NCBI GenBank assembly: GCA_031553435.1
Contig: JAVBLQ010000065.1
Coordinates: forward strand, 15,554-79,553
DNA length: 64,000 nt
Source: JAVBLQ01 sp031553435
Lineage (GTDB): Bacteria > Bacteroidota > Bacteroidia > Bacteroidales > Azobacteroidaceae
Direction of reading: 5' to 3'
Shown: piece by piece, positions 34,020-42,874 of the stretch
Numbering within the stretch: the first letter of the stretch is position 1
Layout of the letters: every line of letters begins with the position of its first letter
The notes under the pieces: model-generated
Told to the model about the DNA's origin: nothing
Seen by the model: only the letters and a program-made list of their open reading frames with translations
The model's database searches: none
Position numbers and translations under genes: made by a program

Positions 34020-36311
34020 ATGAGAATAAAATATGTGTCACTGATCTTCTGTCTCTTCTTAATACTATTGGGTTGTAGTCAAAAAAGAGAAAACGGTAAA
34101 AACCAGGAAATGGATCGTTTTATTTCCGAACTGATGAGCCAAATGACCTTGGAAGAAAAACTAGGACAATTAAATCTTCCCGCCGCAGGAGATATCACTA
34201 CCGGACAAGCTTCCAACAGCGATATCGCCAAAAAGATAAAAGATGGCCAGGTCGGGGGATTATTCAACATCAAAGGAGTTGCCAAAATCCGCGAAGTACA
34301 ACGTCTGGCTGTTGAAGAAAGTCGCCTGAAAATTCCTCTGATATTCGGAATGGATGTCATACACGGATACGAAACAGTGTTTCCCATCCCATTAGGATTA
34401 TCTTGTTGCTGGGATATGAAAGCCATAGAACAATCAGCCCGTATTGCAGCTATAGAAGCCAGCGCCAGTGGTATTTGCTGGACATTCAGTCCGATGGTCG
34501 ATATTTGCCGTGATCCTCGTTGGGGACGCGCTTCCGAAGGAAATGGGGAAGATCCTTTCCTCGGAGGTGAAATCGCCAAAGCAATGGTACATGGTTATCA
34601 GGGAACAAATCTAGCCGACAGCACAACAATTTTGGCCTGTGTCAAGCATTTTGCATTATATGGAGCTCCTGAAGCCGGCCGTGATTATAATACAGTGGAT
34701 ATGAGTCGTACTCGCATGTACAACGAATACTTTCCACCTTATAAAGCCGCTGTCGATGCAGGTTGTGGAACCGTAATGGCTTCTTTCAATGAAATCGACG
34801 GAGTTCCGGCTACTGCCAATAAATGGCTACTGACAGATGTCTTGCGTGACCAATGGGGATTCAAAGGTTTCGTTGTAAGTGATTACACCGGAGTAAGCGA
34901 AATGATCGACCATGGAATAGGTGATTTGCAAACCGTTTCAGCTCGTGCATTAGATGCAGGAACCGATATGGATATGGTTAGCGAAGGATTTATTTCAACA
35001 CTCAAAAAATCCTTCGAAGAAGGAAAAATCAAAGAATCACAAATCGATGCGGCATGCCGCCGGATATTGGAAGCTAAATACGATTTAGGATTATTTGACG
35101 ATCCATACAAATACTGTAATGAAAATCGTGAAAAGACAGAAGTATTCACTACTGAAAATCGGAATATTGCAAGAAAAATAGCTGCCGAAAGTTTTGTCTT
35201 GTTGAAAAATGACAATCAGGTCTTACCATTGAAAAAACAAGGAACAATTGCTGTCATCGGGCCTCTTGGAGATTCCCGTGAAAATATGCCCGGAACATGG
35301 AGTGTTGCCGCTAAATTGGAAAATGCAGTGACTTTGGTGGATGGTCTTAAAACCGTTGCCGGTGATCAGGCTAAAATCGTTTATGCCAAAGGCTGCAACC
35401 TGATGTCCGATACCACTTATCAAGCAAGAGCAACCATGTTCGGACGGACGATTGCCAGAGATAATCGTCCCGAAGAAGTAATTATCAATGAGGCATTACA
35501 AATAGCCCGAAATGCAAATGTTATAGTTGCCGCTTTAGGTGAATCTTCGGAAATGAGCGGAGAATCCAGTTGCCGCACCGATATCAGAATTCCCGATACA
35601 CAACAAAATCTTTTGAAAGCATTGTTAAAAACAGGAAAACCGGTTGTATTGGTGTTGTTTACCGGTCGTCCACTCGATCTTTCATGGGAAAACAAGAATA
35701 TCCCAGCAATTCTGAATGTCTGGTTTGGAGGAAGCGAAGCCGGCGCTGCCATTGCCGATGTACTTTTGGGAGATGTCAACCCAAGTGGAAAATTGACAAC
35801 AACATTTCCTCAGAATGTGGGACAGATACCGATTTTCTATAATCATAAAAATACAGGTCGTCCACTCGAAGATGGTAAATGGTTTCAGAAATTCAGAAGC
35901 AATTATTTGGATGTAGTTAACGAACCACTTTATCCTTTCGGATTCGGACTGAGCTATACCACTTTCAAATACAGTGATATAACATTAAATTCAAACACGA
36001 TGGATAATAATGGACAAATAAAAGCATCCGTCACAGTTTCAAATACAGGGTCGGTTGCCGGAAGCGAAGTTGTCCAATTGTATATCCGTGATATAATAGG
36101 AAGTGTTACGCGTCCCGTAAAAGAACTGAAAGGCTTTGAGAAAATCAGTCTCCAACCGGGAGAAAACAAAACGGTGGAATTCACAATTACACCCGAATTA
36201 TTGAAATTCTATAATTCTGATCTGAAATTTATTGCCGAACCCGGTGATTTTAATGTCATGATCGGAGGAAATAGTGCGGAAATGAAAACAGCAAAATTTA
36301 CGCTCAAATGA
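34020..36311 (+). CDS. GH3 beta-glucosidase lipoprotein
   Basis: 763 residues from ATG 34020 (MRIKYVSLIFCLFLILLGCSQK), a lipoprotein signal. The frame is open from 33930, but that part is the inverted repeat. GH3 N-terminal barrel with DPRWGRASEGNGEDPFLG, CVKHFALYG and GFVVSDYTGVSEM, whose Asp (~288) is the expected nucleophile. The C-terminal sandwich domain and the fibronectin-III-like domain (VTVSNTGSVAGSEVVQLYIRD) follow. Between two GH144-like genes, it likely hydrolyses beta-1,2-gluco-oligosaccharides such as sophorose. Its TGA overlaps the next ATG (ATGA). Confidence 0.93.
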   Translation: MRIKYVSLIFCLFLILLGCSQKRENGKNQEMDRFISELMSQMTLEEKLGQLNLPAAGDITTGQASNSDIAKKIKDGQVGGLFNIKGVAKIREVQRLAVEESRLKIPLIFGMDVIHGYETVFPIPLGLSCCWDMKAIEQSARIAAIEASASGICWTFSPMVDICRDPRWGRASEGNGEDPFLGGEIAKAMVHGYQGTNLADSTTILACVKHFALYGAPEAGRDYNTVDMSRTRMYNEYFPPYKAAVDAGCGTVMASFNEIDGVPATANKWLLTDVLRDQWGFKGFVVSDYTGVSEMIDHGIGDLQTVSARALDAGTDMDMVSEGFISTLKKSFEEGKIKESQIDAACRRILEAKYDLGLFDDPYKYCNENREKTEVFTTENRNIARKIAAESFVLLKNDNQVLPLKKQGTIAVIGPLGDSRENMPGTWSVAAKLENAVTLVDGLKTVAGDQAKIVYAKGCNLMSDTTYQARATMFGRTIARDNRPEEVIINEALQIARNANVIVAALGESSEMSGESSCRTDIRIPDTQQNLLKALLKTGKPVVLVLFTGRPLDLSWENKNIPAILNVWFGGSEAGAAIADVLLGDVNPSGKLTTTFPQNVGQIPIFYNHKNTGRPLEDGKWFQKFRSNYLDVVNEPLYPFGFGLSYTTFKYSDITLNSNTMDNNGQIKASVTVSNTGSVAGSEVVQLYIRDIIGSVTRPVKELKGFEKISLQPGENKTVEFTITPELLKFYNSDLKFIAEPGDFNVMIGGNSAEMKTAKFTLK

Positions 36312-37654
36312 AACGAACATTCTCTTCCATATTTTTACTGATAAGTCTTCTGCTTTCAGCTTGCGGAAACAATCCTGGTAAATCCGGAAAACTTTCCGAC
36401 GAACAACTGATAGATCTGGTTGAAAAACAATCTTTCAATTATTTCTGGGAAGGAGCCGAACCAACCAGTGGATTGGCCTGCGAACGCCTCCACTTGAACG
36501 GAATATATCCTCAAAATGATCAAACAGTGGTAACCACAGGAGGAAGCGGTTTTGGAGTCATGGCAATCATTGCAGGCATAGATCGAGGATACATTACCCG
36601 CCAGCAAGGAGTTGAACGTTTCGAAAAGATACTGGATTTCCTTGAGAGCGCCGATCGCTTTCATGGCGCTTTTCCTCATTGGTGGGAAGGAACCACAGGA
36701 AAAGTAAAACCATTCAGTAAATACGATAATGGAGGCGATCTGGTAGAAACAGCTTTTTTGATACAAGGACTTCTATGCGTTCACCAATATTATGTCAATG
36801 GAAATGAAAAAGAGAAAGCTATCGCAACACGCATAGATAAACTCTGGAAAGAAGTAGAATGGGACTGGTATCGTAATGGACAAAATGTACTTTACTGGCA
36901 TTGGAGTCCTAATTATGAGTGGAAAATGAATTTTCCGGTGCATGGCTACAATGAATGTCTTATCATGTATATTCTGGCTGCAGCATCTCCTACACACACC
37001 ATTCCGGCAGAAGTTTATCACGAAGGCTGGGCTGAAAATGGAAAAATCAAAAACCTGCACACGGCAGAAGGTTATTCCTTACAATTCAACCACCAGGGAG
37101 ATGCTACCTGCGGAGGCCCTCTTTTTTGGGCTCATTATTCATACCTGGGTTTGGATCCGTGCGGATTAAAAGATCAGTATGGAAATTATTGGGAAGAAAA
37201 TAAAAATCAAACCCTTATCAACAGAGCCTATTGCATCCGAAACCCCAAAGGATATAAAGGATATGGCGAAAATTGTTGGGGATTGACTTCCAGTTATTCT
37301 GTGAAGGGTTATGCAGGACATGCGCCTGCTGAAAAACGGGATCATGGGGTAATTGTTCCGACTGCCGCCCTGTCATCTATTCCATATACACCCGAATATT
37401 CCTTACAAGTAATGCGCCATTTATATGAAGATTTAGGTTCCAGAATATGGGGGAAATACGGATTCTATGACGCTTTCAGCGAAACTGCCGATTGGTATCC
37501 GAAACAATATCTGGCCATCGATCAGGGAACAATACCCGTGATGATCGAAAATTATCGTTCTCAATTATTGTGGAAACTCTTTATGAGTCATCCCGATGTA
37601 CAAAACGGATTAAAAAAACTGGGCTTCGAAAGCCCTTATATAATTGAAAATTGA
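36308..37654 (+). CDS. GH144-like glucoamylase-family lipoprotein
   Basis: 448 residues. Lipoprotein signal (SLLLSACGNNPG) directly followed by the catalytic barrel, without the Ig-like domain of its paralogue at 32278. Shared blocks include LVEKQSFNYFWEGAEPTSGLACER, GGSGFGVMAIIAGIDRGYITR, NVLYWHWSPNYEWKMNFPVHGYNE and AIDQGTIPVMIENYRSQLLW. Translationally coupled to GH3. The two enzymes probably differ in location or product size in beta-1,2-glucan breakdown. Confidence 0.87.
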   Translation: MKRTFSSIFLLISLLLSACGNNPGKSGKLSDEQLIDLVEKQSFNYFWEGAEPTSGLACERLHLNGIYPQNDQTVVTTGGSGFGVMAIIAGIDRGYITRQQGVERFEKILDFLESADRFHGAFPHWWEGTTGKVKPFSKYDNGGDLVETAFLIQGLLCVHQYYVNGNEKEKAIATRIDKLWKEVEWDWYRNGQNVLYWHWSPNYEWKMNFPVHGYNECLIMYILAAASPTHTIPAEVYHEGWAENGKIKNLHTAEGYSLQFNHQGDATCGGPLFWAHYSYLGLDPCGLKDQYGNYWEENKNQTLINRAYCIRNPKGYKGYGENCWGLTSSYSVKGYAGHAPAEKRDHGVIVPTAALSSIPYTPEYSLQVMRHLYEDLGSRIWGKYGFYDAFSETADWYPKQYLAIDQGTIPVMIENYRSQLLWKLFMSHPDVQNGLKKLGFESPYIIEN

Positions 37655-37721
37655 AATGTAAATAGATCACTTTCCATTTTCACTTTAAACTATAATTATT
37701 CACTATTAAAATTAAATTAGC

Positions 37722-38588
37722 ATGAAAAAAAGATTTTTACTTTTGATTGGATGTGCAATGGCGCTGTCATTTACTGCTAATGCACAGGAACAACTTATTG
37801 ATGATTTTGAAGGAGGTGACATCGGTTGGTTTGTAGTCAATGATGCTGCTTTAGATTGGGTTAATAATCCGCATCCTAGTCCGGTAAACAGCAGTGCCAA
37901 AGTACTTATGATTACTTGCAGGGTAGATGGAAATCCGGATGCAATATACAATGGTATATCCGGTCCGTTATTAGAGGGATTGGCGATTCCTGTTGGGACA
38001 GGAGCCGGGCAATATCGTTATGCTCATATCAAAGTATATTATGATAAATCTCAAGCTCTTGAGCTTTCATTAGAAGCAGGACCCGGAGCTAATTTTGGAA
38101 GTTCATGGAAAGATGTTCGTGAAAGCCCAGAAGATAATCTTAATAAATGGACTGATTTAGTTATTGATTGTCAGACTGCTACAGCTGGAAATTATGGAAA
38201 AATATTCATTATGCCCGGAAGAATGAATCACGAACCTTGGTACGGAGAGCCAAAAACATCTCAAATATTTTATTTGGACGACGTTCGTTTCTCCAACGAT
38301 CCGAATCCCTATACCGGTCCTGTAACAAGCATTAATGATGCCAATGCAACAGCCAATACTATTAATGTATCTGTGAATGATGCATCCGCTTCCATTTCAT
38401 TCAATTTGGAAGAAAATGCTGATGCTCATGTAGCTGTTTACAATGTAGCCGGACAATTGATCTATCAAACTTCTTTGAGCGCCAATGCAGGAATCAACAC
38501 TGTAGACGCAACTGTGAATAATGCAGGAACATATATTGTAAAAGTAACTGCAGCAGGCAAATCAATGGTGAAGAAATTTGTGAAATAA
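37722..38588 (+). CDS. Secreted T9SS cargo protein with carbohydrate-binding-like domain
   Basis: 288 residues. Signal peptide (MKKRFLLLIGCAMALSFTANAQ). Residues ~25-195 look like a jelly-roll of the carbohydrate-binding type (LIDDFEGGDIGWFVVND... AHIKVYYDKSQALELSLEAG... IFYLDDVRFSNDP). Residues ~215-288 are a T9SS type A sorting domain (AHVAVYNVAGQLIYQTSLS... GTYIVKVTAAGKSMVKKFVK). The sorting domain resembles that of the 24148 gene. Last gene of the PUL. It probably binds glycan at the surface. Enzymatic activity not evident. Confidence 0.75.
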   Translation: MKKRFLLLIGCAMALSFTANAQEQLIDDFEGGDIGWFVVNDAALDWVNNPHPSPVNSSAKVLMITCRVDGNPDAIYNGISGPLLEGLAIPVGTGAGQYRYAHIKVYYDKSQALELSLEAGPGANFGSSWKDVRESPEDNLNKWTDLVIDCQTATAGNYGKIFIMPGRMNHEPWYGEPKTSQIFYLDDVRFSNDPNPYTGPVTSINDANATANTINVSVNDASASISFNLEENADAHVAVYNVAGQLIYQTSLSANAGINTVDATVNNAGTYIVKVTAAGKSMVKKFVK

Positions 38589-38599
38589 TTCAAGAAGTT

Positions 38600-38762
38600 G
38601 TCTCAAAAGTGAAATTAGCACACAGAATACACAGATTATACGGAAAATTACAATTCTTATTATTTCGACAAATTGCTTATTCTTAAGTGAATACAAAATA
38701 AATAATTTGTGTTATTCTGTTTAATTCGTGTATTCTGTGTGCTATTAGTTGACTTTTGAGAC
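38600..38762. repeat. Large hairpin after the PUL
   Basis: Arms 38600-38639 and 38722-38762 pair almost throughout, with blocks GTCTCAAAAGT and TAGCACACAGAATACAC matching exactly, and an ~80-nt AT-rich loop. The word CACACAGAATACAC recurs at the 3' end of the small gene at 44452. Confidence 0.85.
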
Positions 38763-38795
38763 AGACTCTTTTTACTTTTGATATTTTAAACTTCA

Positions 38796-38827
38796 CTCAA
38801 AAGGATCAGACTTCTTATCCTTTTGAG
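38796..38827. repeat. Hairpin, second of three after the PUL
   Basis: CTCAAAAGGAT (38796-38806) and ATCCTTTTGAG (38817-38827), perfect 11-bp stem, 10-nt loop. Confidence 0.75.
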
Positions 38828-38935
38828 CCAATTCAGCCAAGTGCAACCAAACCTTTTTTATCTTCTCAAAAGAATTCGTTTCTGATTTCAAATAAGGATA
38901 AGAATAAAATGAAATTACAATCAACTGCCATTGTA

Positions 38936-38989
38936 AATAGCCCTTTGTAGTCATTTTCTTCAGCTCAAGAATGACTACAAAGGGCTATT
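38936..38989. terminator. Strong 20-bp hairpin, third of three after the PUL
   Basis: AATAGCCCTTTGTAGTCATT (38936-38955) and its exact complement at 38970-38989 with a 14-nt loop. It lies between the PUL and the convergent LuxR-type gene and probably ends transcripts. The 38589-39064 gap otherwise shows no gene. Confidence 0.7.
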
Positions 38990-39064
38990 GCAAAAGGTAC
39001 CTTTCCGATCATATCTTTGTCAAAGTAAAAATTAAGAATATAAAAATTGATTGCCCGACAGCAC

Positions 39065-39835
39065 TCATACTAACCCTTCAATAAAACATCGGGCAATCAA
39101 TTCCGAACAATTCTTCATCCCACTTTTTTGTAAAATATTTTTCCGGTGATTTTTCACTGTATTCAACGAAATAAAAAGCTGATCGGCAATCTCTTTATTC
39201 TTCATTCCTTTGGCCAATAAATGGATAATCTCAGCTTCCCGCTTACTAAACAAAGGAGTATTAGAGACATTGACGGCATTCGGAAAAACATCTATTTCAA
39301 TATATTCATTAATCCCATATATGCCGGACAAATATGCTTTCAAACTGTTTGTAGTAGATAAATGACTGATATCCGTATGTATATTTAACACTTTGGCAAA
39401 ATGTCCGTTTTTATCAGTGGAAAGTATAATTGCCTGGTGTAGAAATAATTTATACGCCCCATTAGCTGTTTTTATCCTCATACAGAAACTCATTTTATAC
39501 TTCAAAGCATTTGAAGCCCCAAGATTATAGCGAAGATGGTTGATAACCGCATCTTCGGCCTGTGTGGCAAAGTCCAGATCATCCGGATGGATGCGATCGA
39601 TAATATCTTTTATAGATTGAGGCGTCATTCCCAATATGTTTCCTGCTCCGGACGATACATTTGTTATCCGGTGAGTATGAAAATCTATGATGTAATGATA
39701 GCAAGGGCCCAAATAGAATATGGATGACAACAAATCATTCACTTGAATATTTCCGGATATCATTTCCTTTTCAGTGCTGAAATGCGATGTCCTGCTCCAA
39801 AGTGTATTTAAAAATTGGTGTTGTTTTATATTCAT
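39065..39835 (-). CDS. LuxR-type regulator with PAS-like sensor domain
   Basis: About 256 residues from ATG 39835 (MNIKQHQFLNTLWSR); the frame is open to 39874 with weaker upstream starts. The N-terminal part is PAS-like (SSIFYLGPCYHYIIDFHTHRITNVSSGAGNILGM... HPDDLDFATQAEDAV). Residues ~190-256 are a GerE/LuxR HTH (LFSKREAEIIHLLAKGMKNKEIADQLFISLNTVKNHRKNI). No receiver domain is seen. Targets unknown. It lies next to the PUL and could regulate it, but nothing in the sequence proves this. Confidence 0.85.
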   Translation of the reverse strand: MNIKQHQFLNTLWSRTSHFSTEKEMISGNIQVNDLLSSIFYLGPCYHYIIDFHTHRITNVSSGAGNILGMTPQSIKDIIDRIHPDDLDFATQAEDAVINHLRYNLGASNALKYKMSFCMRIKTANGAYKLFLHQAIILSTDKNGHFAKVLNIHTDISHLSTTNSLKAYLSGIYGINEYIEIDVFPNAVNVSNTPLFSKREAEIIHLLAKGMKNKEIADQLFISLNTVKNHRKNILQKSGMKNCSELIARCFIEGLV

Positions 39836-39950
39836 AAAAATTAAGATTATTTGTAAATAATAATTCATTAGCAATTCTAACAGATTATACTTAAGAATAG
39901 TTTATCCCTGAATTATTAAAAATACTGAAAATAATCCGATAAATAAAGAC

Positions 39951-39998
39951 AAAAGGCAAAGGGCAAAAGGTCACTTAATGTGATTCCCTTTGCCTTTT
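39951..39998. repeat. Hairpin between the LuxR and flavin-binding genes
   Basis: AAAAGGCAAAGGG (39951-39963) pairs exactly with CCCTTTGCCTTTT (39986-39998). A competing stem GGGCAAAAGGT with ACCTTTAGCCC-like sequence follows, so alternatives exist. Likely terminator for the minus-strand gene at 40029. Confidence 0.7.
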
Positions 39999-40028
39999 GC
40001 CCTTCACCTTTAGCCCAAAAACAGCTTC

Positions 40029-40439
40029 TTAAAACGTAAGAACCTCTGCTATACTTTGCCCTGTAGTATAATCACTATAATATATTTCTTTAAGGCAAAT
40101 TTTGAAATAAGCAAAAGGTTTCACCAATCCATTATCTACCATCTCTTTAAATTCAGAATGTCGCTCAAAAAGAACTTTGTTGAATTCCTGAATTTCAGCA
40201 GGAGTAGCGTCAGTAACATGACCGTCGATTGTAACGAATCTCGGCATATTATGTATGGAGATACTTACAAGATTGTTATGCTTCAAATTATTTGCCTTGA
40301 TAGATTCCGGAGAAGTTGCAAAGATAATAGAATCCCCCACCATAATATACTCCATTGTTGAGGCTCTGGGTTTATCTTTGAAAGACGTAGCCAATGCCAT
40401 TATTGAGTTTTCATTCAAAAACTTAATTATCTTTTCCAT
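40029..40439 (-). CDS. Pyridoxamine 5'-phosphate oxidase-like flavin-binding protein
   Basis: 136 residues with the split-barrel PNPOx-like fold: FLNENSIMALATSFKDKPRASTMEYIMVGDSIIFATSPESIKANNLKHNNLVSISIHN. Such small proteins bind FMN or F420-like cofactors and their substrates are often unknown. A TAnnTTTG-type element lies about 60 bp upstream. Single gene on the minus strand. Confidence 0.75.
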   Translation of the reverse strand: MEKIIKFLNENSIMALATSFKDKPRASTMEYIMVGDSIIFATSPESIKANNLKHNNLVSISIHNMPRFVTIDGHVTDATPAEIQEFNKVLFERHSEFKEMVDNGLVKPFAYFKICLKEIYYSDYTTGQSIAEVLTF

Positions 40440-40501
40440 TTCCTTTTAGCTTTATTGAATATTAAATAACCTATTATTTCCTTAATCCCATAATATTAGC
40501 G

Positions 40502-40509
40502 CAAAGCTA
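40502..40509 (-). promoter_or_regulatory. Possible -7 element of the flavin-binding gene
   Basis: TAGCTTTG on the minus strand matches TAnnTTTG. No TTTG is found at the expected -33 distance, so the call is weak. Confidence 0.35.
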
Positions 40510-40673
40510 ATGAAAAAGTTTCTAAATCTTAGCGAACCTGCTAAAACAATGTAACTGTTCAGAATATGGCATTAACGTTATAGCCCAAAAAACTTTTTTT
40601 TCTCAAAAACGTTTTAACTTATAAAGTTAATCACTTTCTCATATTTAAACAAAATATCATTTACAATTTATTT

Positions 40674-41956
40674 ATGAAAACAACAAGTATCAGACTTAAA
40701 TTCCGCCCTTCCACCGTCCCTGACCGTGAAGGCACGCTCTTTTTTCAGTTCATCCACAATCGCGAAGTTAAAAGCTTGTCCACTCCTTATAGACTCTTTT
40801 TTGAGGAATGGAATCCTAAGTTGGAAAAAGTCAAACTAGGTATCTCTTCACCCTTGCGTGAAGCTTATTTACAGAACCTTTCGGAAGAAATAACCCGCGA
40901 ATATGGAGCCATTCGTGACAAAATTCAGCGTTTGGAATTCTATAATGATTTCAGTCTGTCGGCATTCGTCGAATCATACCGCACGAATAATAGTTGTTGC
41001 ATGCTTTCTTCCTTTGCATCTGAAGTGGGACAACCATTTCTGCAAGCCGGACGTATGCGCACCGCCCGTGCCTATCGTGATGCAGCCCGGAACTTTATCC
41101 GTTTCAATAATAACAAAGACTTTGCTCTCGAAAGGCTCAATCCTTCCATCATCAAGTCATACGAAAATTATATGCTGAATAAAGGTAATACTCTCAACAC
41201 CAGTTCTTTTTATATGCGTAATCTTCGCGTGATTCACAAAAATGCTGTTGAACAGAAGTTAATCAAGGATCCTAATGAAGATTTGTTTGCCCACGTCTTT
41301 ACAGGAGTAACCAAAACAAAAAAACGTGCAGTGAAGAAAGAAGTTTTTGAAGATTTGATCGCCTTGGATTTTGCTGTTTCAGTTTCAATCAACAACAAAC
41401 AGAAATCAACAGAAAACAATCAAAAAAAAAACGAAATTTTGTCATGGAACTCTCCCGGGATCTCTTTGTCCTGAGCTTTTACATGCGAGGCATTTCTTTT
41501 ATCGATTTGGCTTACTTGAAAAAGAAAGATGTAAAAAACGAGATCATTTCTTACCAACGACATAAAACGGGACAAACATTGGAGATTGCGTTGACCCCTG
41601 AAATGAAAGAAATCATTGACCGTCACTCCAATTTGTGCAAAGATTCGGATTACCTGCTTCCTGTCCTCCACCGGGGTGATAGCTATCAATCCTACAATAA
41701 TGCTTTAAAGAAACAGAACAATCACTTAAAAATACTTTCCAAAATGATTGGTCTGGATCAGGGATTGACTACCTATGTTACACGTCACTCCTGGGCGACC
41801 ATTGCCCGGAATCAGGGAATACCTGTTTCACTCATCAGCCAGGGATTGGGACATGAATCGGAAAGGACAACAAAGATTTATCTGGGTTCGTTTGATTACA
41901 CACCTTTACATACAGCTAATCAAACAATTATCAATCATACAAAAAAAATATCGTAA
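40674..41956 (+). pseudogene. Tyrosine recombinase split by a frameshift at an A10 run
   Basis: Two overlapping frames together encode one Bacteroides-type recombinase. The first (40674-41474) has the arm-binding and core-binding domains (FFQFIHNREVKSLSTPYRLFFEEWNPKL... RAYRDAARNFIRF). The second has the catalytic domain, with Arg in SFYMRGISFIDLAYL, TRHSWATIARNQGIPVSLISQGLGHES and Tyr in TTKIYLGSFD. The break is at ten consecutive A (41422-41431) beside an Asn/Gln/Lys-rich stretch. A -1 (or +2) shift restores the frame. It may be a true mutation, phase variation by slippage, programmed frameshifting, or a homopolymer sequencing error. It lies directly beside a 21-bp inverted-repeat pair. Confidence 0.85.
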
Positions 41957-41997
41957 AAAGGAGACAAAAATGTGAAAAGGAAGAATCTGAGGAAGAC

Positions 41998-42646
41998 TTT
42001 CTGTCGCTTTGCTAGAGTCAACCTTAGTTGAAAAGTGACTGAAAATCACGCAACAAATGTAGGGAATAATATTTGATCCTTACAAGAGTCGAACCCACAG
42101 GAATTTTATTTTTCACATAATTTAGTTGTTTATTTTTAATTTTTAATATTTATTTACAGTTTAAATTTATCGTTTTTAGCTTTTCCGGGAGATATTTTCT
42201 CCTCAAATTCACATTTGAAACCCTACTAATTCAGTGAATTGTAATTAGTTAAATCTTAATAGATAAAATTCCGCTTAAGAAAACTTAAACGGATGGCCAT
42301 ACCTATGATTTAAGGTAAAAGACAAAATATCCTAACTGCCTGCAGCCAGAATGAATTAAAAAACATTCCATCAAAATAGCTGAAAAAATAAATTCCGGTT
42401 TCTTTTTCTTGCGATTTTTTCTTGTAAATCGCCAATAAACAACCTGTTATCTAAAATTTTTAAAATTATTTTTTCAACAAACTTCTAAAATCCTTATTAG
42501 TAGATAGATTTCCGTCCCTGATCACAAATAAAAGATATCCTGTTTCAACAAATTTATCAAGTTCTGGATATTAAAACAAAAACATGCCCTTCGGAGCGTA
42601 TTTCCATAGTTTTATTCTATGGCTTACTCTAGCAAAGCGACAGAAA
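41998..42646. repeat. Predicted invertible promoter segment (inverton) bounded by 21-bp inverted repeats
   Basis: The sequence starting TTTCTGTCGC and ending GCTAGAGT at 41998-42018 recurs as a perfect 21-bp inverted copy at 42626-42646. The 607 bp between holds no gene but includes a consensus Bacteroidetes promoter on the minus strand. A tyrosine recombinase gene ends 41 bp before the left repeat and an operon of surface genes begins 229 bp after the right one. This is the arrangement of Bacteroidales phase-variation switches. Confidence 0.85.
42549..42580 (-). promoter_or_regulatory. Consensus promoter inside the inverton, pointing left (OFF)
   Basis: On the minus strand TTTG (42577-42580), exactly 20 bp, then TAAATTTG (42549-42556): a perfect TTTG-N20-TAnnTTTG promoter. 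In the orientation seen it fires toward the recombinase end. After inversion between the 21-bp repeats it would read rightward into the gene at 42875. Confidence 0.75.
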
Positions 42647-42874
42647 ACAAATAAAAACCCCCTAAATGATTAAATAACAGTCTGTAAAACAGATATTTAT
42701 TATTTTTCATTCAAGGTTTGTTGAACAAAACATTTATTAAACACAAAGACATTATTATTTAAGCCCAGAGCTTCCGGGCATCGGATATTCATAAAATAAA
42801 CTCCGTGCCTTTGTGCCTTCGTGTTTAAGACAACAACAATAAAAGAATTAACAACTTAAAAAACTCAAGAATAT

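Noticed and set aside
38756..38950. Short + strand ORF of 64 codons after the PUL
   Set aside because: It consists mainly of hairpin arms, has no recognisable domain and lies between terminator-like structures.
42075..42110. tRNA-like 3' end on the minus strand (GGGTTCGACTC)
   Set aside because: The T-loop-like bases are not flanked by complementary T-stem arms, and no anticodon or D arm can be folded nearby.
42780..42835. Fixed promoter in front of the 42875 gene (GCCTTTG near 42808)
   Set aside because: TGCCTTTG deviates from TAnnTTTG and no TTTG lies 19-21 bp upstream; the sequence looks like a common intergenic repeat (CCGTGCCTTTGTGCCTTCGTG).
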